A stretch of 64,000 nucleotides of DNA, from the NCBI RefSeq assembly GCF_030247185.1, contig NC_080572.1:228647435-228711434 (forward strand), in the 5' to 3' direction. Numbering within the stretch: the first letter of the stretch is position 1; each line of letters starts with the position of its first letter. Made by a program: the position numbers and the translations under genes. Below are positions 46,305 to 59,200 of the stretch, one piece after another. The notes below the pieces were generated by a model, which was given only the letters and a program-made list of their open reading frames with translations, was not told where the DNA came from and did not search any database. This stretch comes from Malaya genurostris. Lineage: Eukaryota > Arthropoda > Insecta > Diptera > Culicidae.

Positions 46305-46517
46305 AGTCAAAGTAGTCTTGGCATTACATTCTTTTGTGGAATTTGGCCTTTCTGTTTCAACAGACTTCGCAGCCGATTCTTAGTGTATAGAATCATTGCA
46401 TGGCTAGTACTATGGATCCTAGTGACACTAAGAAACCTTCCAGGTCGAGACTCGAACATACGACAACTGGCTTGTAAGACCAGCGTCCTATGCATTGAAC
46501 CGCCAACCCGGGAATTT
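46305..46517 (-). mobile_element. tRNA-derived SINE with target duplication
   Basis: The minus-strand head (46440-46512) folds like a tRNA: an acceptor-like pairing of the ends, an A-box-like GGCGGTTCAATGCA, a loop CTTACAA between CTGGT and GCCAG, and a B-box-like GTTCGAGTCTC. The body then runs through AAGAATCGGCTGCGAAGTCT and GAAACAGAAAGGCC. A direct duplication GGCGTCTCAA lies at 46295-46304 and 46518-46527. The tail and duplication make this a SINE rather than a functional tRNA gene; it resembles mosquito tRNA-derived SINEs. Confidence 0.8.
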
Positions 46518-47763
46518 GGCGTCTCAACTGATTTCAATTAAAGAAATGTGGTCGAATTATTCCAAAAAAAAAAATTTGTATTACAAACATTTTTCTCCTT
46601 TTCAGTACTTGAACTGAATAAATGTATTCGAAAATATCCAGTTTCATTTTTTTCGTGATTGCTATGGCTGGGTTTGTTTATTTTAATATGACAATTCGAA
46701 CCGCGCCAATCGAAATCTAGTACCACCTTGTTAAGATCTCGATCAAGTGGTCGAAAGCGATATAGCGTAATGCCACAATTCATTCGAATCGACTTCAAAA
46801 ATAATTGTTCGAGATACATAATGCCAGCCCTGATTAATGTAGCGTAATAAACTAATGTAATTAAGAATACGTTGATCGATTGTCGACATCCAGTTAATCT
46901 AGATCTGATGGGAATCGAAAACTCGATGTCGCAAAATTATCCAATAGTCGTATTCTTTATGTGACACGTAACAAAAAGACATAGTTATGAATGTAAATTG
47001 TTTTAGAATTTGAGATCTGATTTTTAAAAAATTGTGGTGAATTAGAAACTTGAACCATGATGGTATTGAGCTTGATATCGTCTGCTTTTCCGATCTAAGT
47101 TTATAACTGATTCGATCTAGAATATCGATCCGCCTTTCATTTTTATATCTTTATCTTCTCTAGTCGTTACTTTTCGAAAAATACCAATGAAAGTCAATCG
47201 AAATTAGAGACAATAAAAATAATATGCCTTGTGCTTGTTTAATTTTCTGTCTCAGCGAATTTCATCGGCAGTGAAATTTCTCGCCAATCACGAAACTTTC
47301 AAAACCAATATTCAAATACTTAAAATCTCTGTGACCCAACGTTAGAAAAACAACTTTGTCAACTCGTTTCTAGAGACAGGAATAAACATTTGGAACTTGT
47401 TGAAAGAAGGTAAGTGTTACATCAAAAGTTTCTCCGGTCGCTATGAAGGTGCCAAAAGTGAGCCCCGAGGGACACGTTTTGTTATGATTGGATCAACAGT
47501 GCAATCGATGGTGTTCTGCCAAATCCCCCGCGACCGATCAAGCGTGAATTTCTAACATAATTAATTCCACTTTACCAATCCATCCCCGATTGCCAAAGGA
47601 AGTCACTGCCAAAGCAGCTCGAGGCCATTCTCTCTGATCGACTCCGAAATCTCCATCCAATCTGGGCAAACATTCATCAAAATTCATGTACCAAAACATC
47701 GCCTCCGCCTGCCATTGATTTTTTTTCCGGCACAGTGATCACCATCTTTGGTTTTTGCTGTAG
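46518..47763. other. Non-coding, no recognised gene
   Basis: AT-rich to about 47.4 kb, then GC-richer DNA leading into the exon-like segment at 47764. Confidence 0.4.
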
Positions 47764-47974
47764 GCGAAGTGGTTCACCACCTCCACCGTCAAACCGGCAG
47801 CAAGTCCTTGACAGTGACAGCGACGAAGAAATCAAACCGTACGAGCCCATTCCGTTGTGCCGTCGAGCGAATCTCACGGACCGAAAAATTCCCATATATA
47901 CTAGCAAGCCACAGTGTAGCCGTTTTGACGAATCACCCCACTGCCGAAACCAACCTTCCAGCGCTTCTGACTGA
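47764..47974 (+). other. Exon-like segment, gene unknown
   Basis: It follows an acceptor-like tract (ggtttttgctgtag). One frame reads RRSGSPPPPSNRQQVLDSDS and then DEEIKPYEPIPL, a proline-rich then acidic composition with a casein-kinase-like SDSDEE, to TGA at 47972. A second frame is also open over the same stretch (to 47978), which weakens the case. No domain recognised and no partner exon confirmed. Confidence 0.25.
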
Positions 47975-50064
47975 CTGACTGGTCTAGTTCACAATGTCGG
48001 AGGGATTGCCTAATCCATCAGGATTTTTTTTTGTTCGGTTTTGGTCGGCCCAAAACAAACTCCAAAGCAGAAAGAGAGAGAAAGAGTGATAGAGAGCGAC
48101 AGAAAGTTTTGGTGAAGGTCGTCCGTAGTTACGCTTGATGCAGGTCATGACGATGTGAAAAGCTGACCGCCACGGAACCAACAGAGGCGACCACGAGTCC
48201 TGCCGGTTGCAAGGGCAGCACGCGACTAACAGGTACTCACGATTGCGACCTACTATCCTTATAATTCCGGGCGGTTCGGTCTTCGTTTCCGTTAAAATGA
48301 ACTGCTAGAGAAGAAGTTCATGATCCTGCGCTGTCCGCACTAGGCGAAGAACGCCTCTGGTGGAATTTTAACGAACTTCACGAAGCATAACAGTTTTCCC
48401 TTGCCGTACTGCCCATCGCTGCCTACTGCCTACCGCAAGAAAGCACCGCATTCGAAACTTCCGTACACAGGACGTTGTCAGGAGTGAAAAATAGCTCGTT
48501 TATATTGATTTATTACAACAAAAAGGAAGGCAACTTTTTCGGTGCGTGTCATGGCTCATGGCCAGAGATACCAGGTTTCGAAGCACTAAAACTTTCCAAA
48601 ACTCTTTGATGTGATTTTACACCGTTCCCATTGTTTACATTGTGAGCCCGGTGTGAACCCATCTTCGGATGGCCGCCAGTCGTTCCGTTCGATATCTCGT
48701 ACTATCTAATGGATCTGCCGTGACCTATGCTTAATGTGAGATTAATTGATGCGATTTTATCTTGGTCACTCTTCAGGGGCTTCTTTCGAGAGTAATCGTA
48801 GGCGGTAGTATGATGGTGTGTGTGTGTGTGTGCGTGCGTGTGTGTATTTCCGACAACTGTTAATGGGATAATGTGTGCAACAAAGGTGTAATTAATGTGT
48901 TTACACTGTTCTATAATGAGGTAAATTTTCACCTAAATTGTTCTTTTTTTGCTAGGGTTCTAGAGACGCTGTACTGTTGGAAGTGTTATTCACATGTGTA
49001 ATATGTTATTGATAGACCCTTTCCCCCCTCTCTCTCGCTCTCTGGAAGGCCGGGTTTGTGCCTTGCCATATGCGGGAAAATGAAAAACGTTTGTAATTAG
49101 TGAACCCCCGGTAACCTTTAGGGTTTTTCTTTGTTGAGTGATTAAGCAGATTTTGAGGTATTCCAACTTGTTTGAAGTTTGCCTGAGAGTCTACTTGTGA
49201 GCAAAACCCCCGAAATGGTTGGTCATCAGTAGAAGAACATATCGTCGGATTTGGGTTTGCTTTTTCCCGAGCAAATTTAAACATCTAATTTTTTGGCTGC
49301 TAATTCAATCAGTCTCGTCCTCAGAGGGGCCCTGGCCTCTTCCGAAATCAAAAAACAAAAATAAAATTATTTAGAAGATCTCAGACATGTGTTACAGAAA
49401 TAACAAGATAGTTAACGTAAAGAAATGTAATACAATAACAGTTCCAGTGGAAAAGTTTAAAGTGTCTATTAAACACCGGGACACCGAGAATTAGGTACAT
49501 CAGCAATTTTCAGTAACATTAATTTTTATCTTCGGGCCCCTCCCGAAACGAAATCCTGGGTACGGGCCTGAATTAAATTTCTTTTTTTTCTGCTGAATAA
49601 ATAAACACATTTTGTTATTTGGCAGAATAACGGACGAGAATGTAATTCTTCTTATTTTAATTTCTATTTTTTGAGAATGACGGGAATAGTGTATTAGACG
49701 ATCAGCTTCACGCAGTGTACTTGGGGCTTACTCCCAAATCTGCACAAAGTGTCAAAACAATTCCTGACCCGAAAGGTGAATAAGCAAATATAACATTAAT
49801 ATATTTTTACCAGAGAACAAACAAAACGGTTAGGTAATGGAAGAAACATAACCAAATGATTAAAAATATAATAAAACAGATTGTGCAGTTTCTTAAACTA
49901 AAATCTAGAACTGAATCCTGAATCGGACTCATGGACAGTGTTGCATCCAGTTTCCGTAAACAGAGAATATTCACTGACGGACCTAAGCGTTCCAACTGGC
50001 ATCGCTTCTCTTGCAAGCTCTCTCACTGAGAAGCTGAATGTACTGTCATTACTAATGTATAAGT
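47975..50064. other. Non-coding; TG microsatellite and a possible eroded MITE
   Basis: A (TG)n tract lies at 48811-48844. About 49321-49571 has GGGGCCC-containing ends in opposite orientation, which may be a worn MITE, but its limits are unclear. No coding sequence recognised. Confidence 0.4.
48811..48844 (+). repeat. (TG)n microsatellite
   Basis: Alternating TG with a few CG steps, about 34 bp. Confidence 0.9.
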
Positions 50065-50486
50065 TAGAGATGGGCAATTCGCTCCTGAGCTGTTCCAGTG
50101 AATCGAATCATTGAAGTGAGCTGACAGCTCACAGCTCTTTTCAAAAGAACCGCAGCTCACCAGCTCACTCATTTGCTACCCAGTTCACTGCATCATGACG
50201 AAGGGCTACGAGCTGATCGGATTTTCGGTTCTTTAAGAGATTCAATTTAGTCGACATCAATTAAAGATAAGGTAATTCGCATTGCATTCATTGCATCATT
50301 GCAAATCAATGATTCAATTTCGATCATGCATATGAAAGAAAACCGGTGCATAAGAAAAACGGCGCACAAAATGAACCTTAAGTTTAAACTAAAAGAGCTG
50401 ATGAGCTGATACATCGAATCGATTTACTTTGGTGAGCTGAACGGTTCGGAGCTGTTCACCAAAATGAGCTGTTTTGCACACCTCTA
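50065..50486. mobile_element. 422-bp hAT-like MITE (uninterrupted sister of 18174-19041)
   Basis: Termini TAGAGATGGGCAA and TAGAGGTGTGCAA (inverted). The target duplication is GTATAAGT (50057-50064) versus GTATGAGT (50487-50494), 7 of 8. The interior shares AATTCGCTCCTGAGCTGTTC and the GAGCTGA-type repeats with the sister copy, in the same order. Confidence 0.8.
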
Positions 50487-50494
50487 GTATGAGT

Positions 50495-51700
50495 TTCACT
50501 GAGAGAGATATTCCGTCAGCTCAGTCTGATGCTCACTTGGAGACGAATCAACATGACTGAAATCTTAGAATGATGGTCAATTTTTGAAATTTCCGTCGTG
50601 ATCATCAATTGCAAGGACAACGTTTTCTCGGTTTGACTTAGTTCTTAGAAGGAAAATAAAAGTGCATTCGCAATGATGTGATGTCAGAAAATGATAATGA
50701 AGATCAAAGTATTATCATTTTCAATTTGCTATAAAACTATAAACAGACCGTTTCAAAAACAAACAGAGAATGACCGATCTGTTCTCTCATTCGAAATATT
50801 TTACTCTCTGCGTGTTGCCACTCTCGCGTCACTGTTGTTCGTGTTCGCCGTACGCTACCCATGGCATGAATTCGATCAACGTTGAATGACGATCATTTTG
50901 GTTCGTGACGGAACTACTTCGTATGATTTGACGTTTGAATGATGATCACGACTCAGTGCAACTCTGCTCATGGATTCTGTAGCCCTAATTCAGGTTCAGA
51001 CCAGAATTTAGATCCAGAATTCAGCTCCAAAATTCGGTTCTAAAAATTAGGTTCGAAATTCAGTTGCAGAATCCGAGTTCAGTAATCAGTTCTAAAATTG
51101 GAGCTCAGAATTCTGGAGCAGGAATTAAATTCTGAAACAGAATGCTTGCTCTGATATGGTCAAAACTTGAATTTAGTTCGAATTTTCGGTCAAAAATTTC
51201 CCAAGTAGCATGTTGATTGTGCAATTTATCAAGTAAGTCAATATTACTATACTAGTAACTGTTGTGTTATGGAAAAAGCGCAATTTTCTGTTTTGTGCAA
51301 CATATCTTTAAGTTCTTCCGTTAATACGAACATTTATTCACAACGATTGTGCAACTGCTGCAAAACTCATGCGTCGATCCCATCACAGAGGCAGTCATAA
51401 AATCAGTGAAGAAACAATTGTAAAACGCGTGAAAACTACTACGTAATGTAAACAAGAAATGGAATGACTTTACAAAAACATAACAAACCTTACTTCTAAT
51501 AAACAAGTTTCACATTTGATTTTCAATACAACTGTTCTTAACACAAACATAGATCTTGTAAAATAACCTGCACATGAAAAATGATAATGCTACATATTGT
51601 AGAATTGATCTTTTGTGTTTTTGTAAATGAAAAATCGACAACGAACTGCTTTTTACCTTTTTACCTTTTTTTATATATATAAAAAATAGGTATAGAATTT
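50495..51700. other. Non-coding, no recognised gene
   Basis: AT-rich. A run of imperfect 'ttcagaattc..gttctgaa' tracts at 50985-51170 resembles similar text at 35510-35850, perhaps simple-repeat-like decay of one family. Confidence 0.35.
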
Positions 51701-51710
51701 GCTCAAACTT

Positions 51711-53330
51711 TCGAAAAATTTTCTGAGGCCCGGAGGGCCGAATGTCATATACCAATCGATTCAGCTCGTCGAACTGAGCAAATGTCTGTGTGTGTGTATG
51801 TGTGTGTGTCTGTATGTGTGTTGTCAACTAAGAGGTCGAGATCTCAGAGATGGCTGGACCGATTTTGATCAAACTAGTCGCAAATGAAAGGTCTCCCCGT
51901 CACCCAAAACGCTATTGAATGGTTTTGAGATAGGATGTTTACTTTTTGAGTTATACGAAGTTTTATGTCAAAATTTTTAGTTTTTTGACAGTATCTGTCA
52001 CAATTGACCTTGAAAACAGAATATGTTTTCAGACTTAGATTCCACACGGTAATACCTATCCAACAAGCCATAGATTGTTAAAATCCGTCCATTTTTAACG
52101 GAGATATCGAAATTTTTGTGTAAGCGACTTTTTCCCTTATTCCAGCAGTGGGAGTTTTGAGCGCTGTATGCCAAAGAAATGCTTGTGAGCAACGGAAAAC
52201 ACGATTTTTTATACTGTTACATACAATTGTTTCTAAGTACCAAAAAGACAGTGTACAGCATCTTTTTTCATTACATTTAGCCTCGGACCGATTTTAGCAC
52301 GACTCGTTTTTGGCAACATAATCGTTCGAATATGACATATATAAACCAGATGATGGCAGATTTTTTTTTAATTATATTGTTTTAAACTACTTACAGCAAT
52401 AAATGCTGGAAGAACATAACATCCATATACCATTCGAATCAGTTCGTCGAGATCAGCAAATGCGTGTGTGACAAATAATTTTACTCAATTCTCTCGGAAA
52501 ATTTCTTTTCTTCAAATTCAGATTCATACGAAAAGTCGTATGCTCCCAAACAAAGTTCCTGCATTATGTTTGGTTCCGACCTCTGGTTCCGGAACTACAG
52601 GATGATATATGAAACGAAGTCGAAATTGTGTAACTCATTCTTCTCGTAGATGGCTGAACCGATCAAAGATTCAAATGAAATCTAAGAATCATCTATGATT
52701 CAAATGAAAAGTTTCAAGATTCTAAAAAACATCTTACTCTTCAGTCAAATCCAACTTCCGGTTTCGGGGATACAGGGTGATTGTTATAAAAATTTCTATT
52801 CCACATAAACAAATCATGTTTATCGGGTTAGCAGATTTGGATAGTCGATAACCAAATAAACTTAATTCATTTTTGGTTGTATTCAGTTTTCGTTTTGAAA
52901 GGCACCCAAAAATTTATTTCGCACTACGATTTCTCAAAGATGTCTTCACTGATTTTCAAATATTTTGAAACAAATGTAAACTATACAGCTATTCAGGTGA
53001 ATTTATCTGACTTCGGCCATACCGATTTTAGAATTCCGGTTCCAGTATAAAATCGTTTCTCAAAGCTCAATCGTTTTCTCAAAAAAGCCTAATCAAATTT
53101 CAGAAACAAAAATTCAAATTGATTTAAACTTATATACAAAATTAATAAGTTTTATACATACATACAAAAATTAATGAATTTTATCCAATTAAGCTTCAAA
53201 GTTGTACTCAAAACTGTAATTTATTCGTCATATGGCCATACGAATCGGTTTGGGTTATGCTGGTTCCTGAATACCGGCTCTGGAAGTACCTTAAATTACC
53301 GTAAACTCTAAAGTGGAACTTACTAGGTGG
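51711..53330 (+). repeat. Dispersed 'TTCCGG' repeat with TG microsatellite, diverged copy
   Basis: It begins GGCCCGGAGGGCCGAATGTC and ATATACCAATCGATTCAG, as the copy at 61195, then a TG/TATG tract (51785-51830) and a 'GATGGCTGGACCGATTTTGA' unit. Further diverged ACTTCCGGTTC..GG units follow at about 52560 and 52750. Its right end near 53310-53330 has CTAGGTGGATTAAA. Confidence 0.6.
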
Positions 53331-54421
53331 ATTAAACACGTTTTTATGGTGAAAAATGTATTCGTACGCATGAAATTTTGAAATAACGTGTTTTGATGAT
53401 TGTACAACAACTTCTGTGAAAATAACAATCTATTATTTTTAAAGAGAATCATCGGAGTGGTGTTTAAAATACATATATTCAAGCATACTTAAAATTTCCA
53501 GATGGTTTTGGTCGAACTAATGTTTTATTGAACCTGAAAAATCTCGAAATGAATTTTTCTTCAATTTTTCTAATATGGCATCGATGGTAACAGTGAGTTG
53601 AATATAAAATGGTTCACGCAACGTAATGATTTATATTATTTAAATAACCGTATACATTAACATGTGAATATTTCAGTGAGAGATATTATACGTTTTTATT
53701 TTAAACAAACTAGTTGAATTCAGTAACAATACAGTATAAATATTCTTAACGGGCCCGACATTTGTGATACGCACTGTAGGTATTATTTTGGCAAGCCCAT
53801 GTGTTGGAGTTGTACAAACAAGTTGCACAAACAGTATCATGAGAGTAACTTTAATGAACTTAACTTTTCGTTCAAAAGTGATGTCAGATTCCATGATGAT
53901 GATTCCGCAACATTCATGATAATATTCTCATCTTTGTAAATTTTGTTTCTATTTCAAATAAATAAATCTTGCATAACGTTTTTGTAAGTTTTGTATTTCA
54001 TATCATTGTTTTTCTAAAAATTAAGAAAACTACTCACACTGACCTACAATTTTATGAGGCAGCTAAAACTATGCAGACTTAACAGAAACTTTTTTTCACA
54101 GTAATGTTATGATTCGGCGTATCAATTTTTATCTTCAGGAGAGCACCATTTTGTTAATTTTTCTTCCACAAGAGATTATTAATCATTTCGACATATTTTG
54201 TGTCCAATACAATTTGGAAATTTGTTTATAAGTTGCTCAATTGGTGTAGTTACTTCTATAACTGTTAGTGCAATATTGACGAGTTGGTGATCTGCTACAT
54301 AGTTGATTTAGACGTACTGGAAGTAGTTCTACAGTGATTGTTTTCGGTGGTATTGTGAAACTTTACAAGGATAAATTGCACAATCAATCTCTCTGAACAA
54401 TGATAACATAAATAATCATTC
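53331..54421. other. Non-coding, AT-rich, ends in a target-site copy
   Basis: No gene recognised. Bases 54406-54421 form the left copy of the target duplication of the adjacent retrotransposon. Confidence 0.5.
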
Positions 54422-54927
54422 GTGCCGTGACTATCGGATCGATCGGACGTAAATTCTGCTTTCTCCAATCGCGTGGTGAATTGTTTTATTCCGTTATCAA
54501 GGTCATTCCGTATTCTATTGTGTGCATCAGTGCGGTCGAGTGATAGTTCTAATTAATCCGTTCTCAAGGCCGACTGTGAGCTTGTGTAAAGCAGCACTGC
54601 GTGTGGTACCGTTAGCCAGCGCCAGCGCTGGGCGCTGCGTATATATCGTTGTACATTAGAAACAGTGATAAATATATATAGTGATAAAAGGATTGGTTTC
54701 ATTGGACAGTGTAGTGAGAGACTAAAAACAAAGTGCTTTTTCCTCAAAGAGGTTTTTTGCACTTTATTGAACTGGAATATTCACCGGTTGCCTAGGACCG
54801 GGCCTTGTCGGCCGATCACCCTTCGAGAGCTAAAGCTAAGTATTTTTTTTTCTTTTTCCCTGTTGTTCAGTACCATTAGATTTTTATTGCCCCCTAATAT
54901 TTACCCGCACGGACACATTTCCGTGCC
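54422..54927 (+). promoter_or_regulatory. 5' UTR and presumed internal promoter of the I-like element
   Basis: About 500 bp between the element's 5' end and the ORF1 ATG, GC-richer than the flank in the part 54530-54620. I-group elements use internal promoters located within the 5' UTR; that is family knowledge, and no core promoter motif is asserted here. Confidence 0.45.
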
Positions 54928-56274
54928 ATGACAAAAGGCACAGAATTGCCTGACCTTCCCCTAGATGATCAAATGGATGCTTCTGATGGCAATAAATCTC
55001 GCATTAGAAGCTATCCCGATGGGCTTGCACTCCCGGCCGGACCGTATGCGGTTTACATCCGGACCAAAGCCAACGGTAAAAAATTGAACCTTCTAAGACT
55101 TTCTAATGACCTGTCCTCGCGATACAATACTGTACAAAAAATTGAGAAAGTACGCCCGGACAAGCTTAGGGTCTTGTTAGCCAGTGCAAAACAGGCTAAT
55201 GAGATCGTTCGAAGTGAGCATTTCACGCGGGAGTATCGCGTATACGTACCAGCTCGCGAAGTCGAGATAGACGGCGTGATCACCGATCCGAGTCTGACTT
55301 GCGAGGACGTTCTTAAGCATGGGGCAGGCGGTTTTAAAAACCCCCTACTCAAGAACGTTAAGATACTGGACTGCAAGCAATTGCGTTCAGTATCGACCGC
55401 TGAGGATGGGATTAAGTCTTATACCCCATCAGACTCGTATCGGGTGACTTTCGCTGGCTCGGCTTTGCCTAATTACGTCCTCCTGGACCGAGTCCGTTTA
55501 CCTGTTCGTCTTTTTGTGCCGCGGGTCATGAACTGCACCAATTGCAAACAATTGGGACATACAGCATCCCATTGTTGCAATAAATCCCGGTGTATAAAGT
55601 GTGGAGGGAGTCATGCGGATAACTCCTGCAGTGGAGACAATGAAAAGTGTCTCTACTGTAAGGAGGGGCCGCATGACCTCTCTGATTGTCCCGTGTACAA
55701 ATTGCGTAAGGATAAAATGAAGCGTTCACTCAAGCAACATTCCAAACGCTCTTTTGCAGAAATGTTGAAATGTGCTACGCCACCTACCGAAAATCCTTAC
55801 GCTTACTTGTCAACTGACGAGAGCGAATATGATGACCCCCTCGAAGGTACATCTTCGGCTGTCCCTCATAGCTCATCAATTAGAAAGAGAAGAAATAAAT
55901 CTTCTCAAAAGCTCCCTAGTAAGGGTTCGAAGATGTCCTCTGATGGGTTCCGAAAAATTACAACAACTGGTAGTGATGGCAAAAAACCAGAGAAAAAAGC
56001 TCCAGGCCTTGGAAAATTAAATTCCGAGCAAGAATTTCCATCACTTCCTGGGACTTCAAAACCCCCGAAAGTCCCTAAAGATCAGTCAGAAAATTTACCA
56101 AATACTGGGTTTGTTAAATTCTCTGATATTGTGGACTGGATCATGTCTACTTTCAATATTTCTGAACCTCTTAAAAGCCTGATAATGGCTTTTATTCCTA
56201 CAGTTAAAACATTCTTGAAGCAGTTGACTGCAAAATGGCCCCTTCTTTCAGCGATCGTATCCTTCGATGGCTAA
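54928..56274 (+). CDS. ORF1 nucleic-acid-binding (gag-like) protein of the I-like element
   Basis: 448 residues from ATG in the context GTGCCATGAC. The N-terminal part (residues about 30-110) has an RRM-like look (GPYAVYIRTKANGKKL). Three zinc knuckles follow: CTNCKQLGHTASHC (about residue 203), CIKCGGSHADNSC (about 222) and CLYCKEGPHDLSDC (about 244). The C-terminal half is basic and Ser/Pro-rich (SIRKRRNKSSQK), ending in a hydrophobic helix-like segment. ORF1 proteins coat element RNA in the ribonucleoprotein particle. The stop TAA (56272-56274) overlaps the ORF2 start, and there is no break in the frame. Confidence 0.9.
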   Translation: MTKGTELPDLPLDDQMDASDGNKSRIRSYPDGLALPAGPYAVYIRTKANGKKLNLLRLSNDLSSRYNTVQKIEKVRPDKLRVLLASAKQANEIVRSEHFTREYRVYVPAREVEIDGVITDPSLTCEDVLKHGAGGFKNPLLKNVKILDCKQLRSVSTAEDGIKSYTPSDSYRVTFAGSALPNYVLLDRVRLPVRLFVPRVMNCTNCKQLGHTASHCCNKSRCIKCGGSHADNSCSGDNEKCLYCKEGPHDLSDCPVYKLRKDKMKRSLKQHSKRSFAEMLKCATPPTENPYAYLSTDESEYDDPLEGTSSAVPHSSSIRKRRNKSSQKLPSKGSKMSSDGFRKITTTGSDGKKPEKKAPGLGKLNSEQEFPSLPGTSKPPKVPKDQSENLPNTGFVKFSDIVDWIMSTFNISEPLKSLIMAFIPTVKTFLKQLTAKWPLLSAIVSFDG

Positions 56275-59200
56275 GACACCCACCGAGGTCACGGATACAA
56301 TCACTGTTATACAGTGGAATTGTAGAAGTATCATCCCAAAAATAGATCCTTTCAAATTTCTAGTAAATAATCTGAAATGTGACGCATTTGCATTGTGCGA
56401 AACTTGGCTAACTTCTGAAATACCCTTAAACTTCCACGATTTTAACATTATTCGTCTGGATCGAGATGATTCCTATGGAGGAGTTCTTTTGGGGATCAAA
56501 AAGTGCTATTCTTTCTATCGCATTAACCTCCCCTCGATACCAGGTATTGAAGTTGTCGCATGTCATGTTACAATCAAAGGCAAGGACCTTTGCATTGCTT
56601 CCATCTACATTCCTCCAAGAGCCTCGGTTGGGCATCGGTGGCTCAGTGATATCGTAGAGCTCCTTCCTGCACCGACGTTGGTTTTAGGAGACTTTAACTC
56701 ACACGGTACGGGATGGGGCTGTCTTCACGACGATAACAGATCAACTATGATCCATGATATCTGCGACAACTTCAATATGACAATCTTGAATACGGGAGAA
56801 ATGACACGAATTCCTGCACCACCAGCAAGACCAAGTGCGCTAGACTTATCCCTTTGCTCGACATCGCTACGGTTGGATTGCACGTGGAAGGTAATCCCTG
56901 ATCCCCACGGTAGCGATCATCTGCCTATCGTAATTTCAATCGCCACCGGATTAAGACCATCGGAAACAATCAATGTTTCGTATGACCTCACACGAAACAT
57001 TGATTGGAAATGCTACGCAAATTTGATATCTGAGAATCTAGAAACAACACAAGAACTTCCTCCGGAGGAAGAGTACACGTTTTTGGCTGGCTTGATTCTC
57101 GACACCGCGACTCAAGCTCAGACGAAACGTGTACCCGTCGCGAAAACTAACATCCGTCCCCCCAACCCGTGGTGGGACAAAGAGTGCTCAGAATTAAACG
57201 CGGAGAGAACTGCATCATTTGTCGAGTTTAGGAAAAACGGAACACCTGATAATTTCAGAAACTACGCGGCATTAGACGCTAAAATGAAAAGCTTGATTAA
57301 AGCGAAGAAAAGCGGTTATTGGCGTCGATTCGTAGACGGATTATCGAGAGAAACATCAATGAGCACTCTTTGGAACACAGCCCGACGAATGCGCAACAAA
57401 AACACCACAAACGAAAGCGAGGAATATTCTAACCGCTGGATATTCGATTTCGCTAAAAAAGTATGTCCTGACTCTGTTCCGGAACAGACAATCATGCGCG
57501 TCGCTTCATCAAACAGAAACGAAACACCTTTTTCGATGGTCGAGTTCTCACTTGCGCTTTTATCGTGTAACAATAAATCTCCGGGGTTAGACAAAATCAA
57601 ATTCAACTTGTTGAAAAATTTGCCTGACTCTGCCAAAAGGCGCTTATTGAATTTATTCAATAGGCTTCTTGAGGATAATATTGTCCCACATGACTGGAGA
57701 CAAGTAAGAGTTATCGCCATTCAAAAACCAGGGAAACCAGCCTCCGATCACAATTCGTATCGGCCGATTGCTATGCTTTCCTGTATCCGGAAATTGTTCG
57801 AAAAAATGATTCTGTTTCGTCTAGACAATTGGGTCGAGACTAATGGCTTACTTTCAGATACACAATTCGGCTTCCGCAGGGGCAAAGGAACGAACGATTG
57901 TCTTGCGTTGCTCTCAACCGAAATTCAAATGGCATTTGCTCGTAAAGAACAAATGGCGTCAGTTTTCCTAGACATCAAGGGGGCTTTTGATTCAGTTTCC
58001 ATAAACATCCTATCTGAGAAGTTGCATCAGCATGGTCTTTCACCAATTTTGAATAACTTTTTGTATAATCTGTTGTCCGAGAAATACATGTATTTCGCGC
58101 ATGGTGATTTGTCGACAATACGATTCAGTTACATGGGTCTTCCTCAGGGCTCATGCTTAAGCCCCCTTTTATACAACTTTTACGTGAACAACATTGATGA
58201 ATGTATCAACACATCTTGCACGCTAAGACAACTTGCCGACGACAGCGTTGTGTCCATTATAGGACCCAAAGCTGCCGATCTCCAAGGACCATTACAAGAT
58301 ACCCTCGACAACTTGTCGACATGGGCTCTTCAAATGGGTATCGAGTTCTCTACGGAGAAAACTGAGCTGGTTGTATTTTCAAGGAAGCGAGAACCAGCAC
58401 AATTACAGCTTCGACTAGGGGGTGAAACCATAGCTCAGGTCTTCACATTTAAATATCTCGGGGTCTGGTTCGACTCCAAAGGCACCTGGGGATGTCACAT
58501 TAGGTATCTGAAACAAAAATGCCAACAGAGAGTCAATTTTCTTCGTACAATAACCGGATCATGGTGGGGTGCCCACCCAGGAGACCTGATCAGGTTATAC
58601 CAAACAACGATATTGTCCGTGATGGAATACGGATGCTTTTGCTTCCGATCCGCGGCGAACACTCATTTCATCAAGCTGGAAAGAATTCAGTATCGTTGTT
58701 TGCGTATTGCCTTAGGTTGCATGCAGTCGACTCATACGATGAGTCTCGAAGTGCTCGCGGGCGTCTTACCGTTGAAAAACCGATTCTGGGATCTCTCATA
58801 TCGATTGCTAATCCGATGCGACATCTTGAATCCGATGGTGATTGAAAACTTCGAAAGGCTTGTCGAGCTCAATTCTCAGACCCGTTTTATGTCCTTGTAT
58901 TTTGATTACATGGCTCAGAATATTAATCCTTCTTCGTTTGTTTCCAATCGTGCTCATTTCTTGGATACTTCTGATTCTACTGTGTTTTTCGACACATCCA
59001 TGAGAGAAGAAATTCGTGGAATCCCGGATCACGTGCGCCCTCAAGTGGCCCCAAATATTTTTTATAATAAATTTAGAACAGTCAACTGTGAAAAGGTGTT
59101 TTACACTGACGGTTCAAACATCAACAGGTCCACAGGCTTCGGCATCTTCAATCAAAACATCACCGCTTCTCACAAACTCAATGATCCGGCTTCAGTTTAC

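Noticed and set aside
46440..46512. Stand-alone tRNA gene on the minus strand
   Set aside because: A SINE body, tail and flanking duplication follow the tRNA-like head, so it is the promoter head of a SINE.
49321..49571. MITE with GGGGCCC-type ends
   Set aside because: Ends do not align well enough and no target duplication could be identified.
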